Shown in pieces: positions 5,141 to 5,141 of a DNA stretch of 5,141 bases (position 1 is its first letter; each line of letters opens with the position of its first letter). The stretch is from Gammaproteobacteria bacterium (GTDB lineage: Bacteria > Pseudomonadota > Gammaproteobacteria > Steroidobacterales > Steroidobacteraceae). A model generated the notes under the pieces. The model had not been told where the DNA came from. It saw only the letters and a program-made list of their open reading frames with translations, and did no database searches. Both the position numbers and the translations under genes were made by a program. The stretch spans positions 1 through 5,141 of the forward strand of contig VBNP01000181.1 of assembly GCA_005877965.1 (NCBI GenBank), given 5' to 3'.

Positions 5141-5141
5141 T

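Overview
The window looks like accessory DNA from a high-GC proteobacterium, most likely a gammaproteobacterium. This rests on high GC at third codon positions and on a tRNA-Phe 3' half of the type I know from gamma- and betaproteobacteria. It is an inference from sequence recall, not from a search.

Layout, left to right. (1) 76-1125 (+): an exported DUF4434-type, glycosidase-like TIM-barrel protein with a twin-arginine-like leader. (2) 1126-1431: no convincing gene. It holds a 10-bp hairpin (1195-1224) and, facing left, a weak terminator-like hairpin that suits a tRNA transcript. (3) 1432-1477 (-): exactly the 3' part of tRNA-Phe(GAA), from the anticodon loop to CCA, with no 5' half. This is the usual footprint of a tyrosine-recombinase attachment site. 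(4) 1504-4393: a complete, apparently intact IS21-family element of 2890 bp, with istA, istB and unusually elaborate terminal and subterminal repeats. (5) 4394-5060 (-): the first half of a class III (PLP, fold type I) aminotransferase gene. It has three frameshifts and one nonsense codon and is cut by the IS right end inside the conserved FVAEPVVG motif. (6) 5057-5140 (-): the last codons of an upstream gene that overlaps the aminotransferase start by ATGA, so the two were once an operon.

How it fits together. IstA (DDE transposase) and IstB (AAA+ helper ATPase) form the only functional system visible, and they act on the repeats at 1504-1656 and 4291-4393. The two IS flanks do not belong together: the left is a tRNA/att fragment, the right is an aminotransferase whose second half is missing, and there is no target-site duplication. 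The IS therefore marks a deletion or recombination breakpoint at what looks like the edge of a tRNA-Phe-integrated genomic island. By the usual logic of such islands, chromosome lies to the left of 1432 and island DNA to the right.

I did not find a defence, CRISPR, toxin-antitoxin or other clearly new system. The most notable items are the att remnant, the rearranged IS junction and the mixed-orientation repeat array of the IS21 element.
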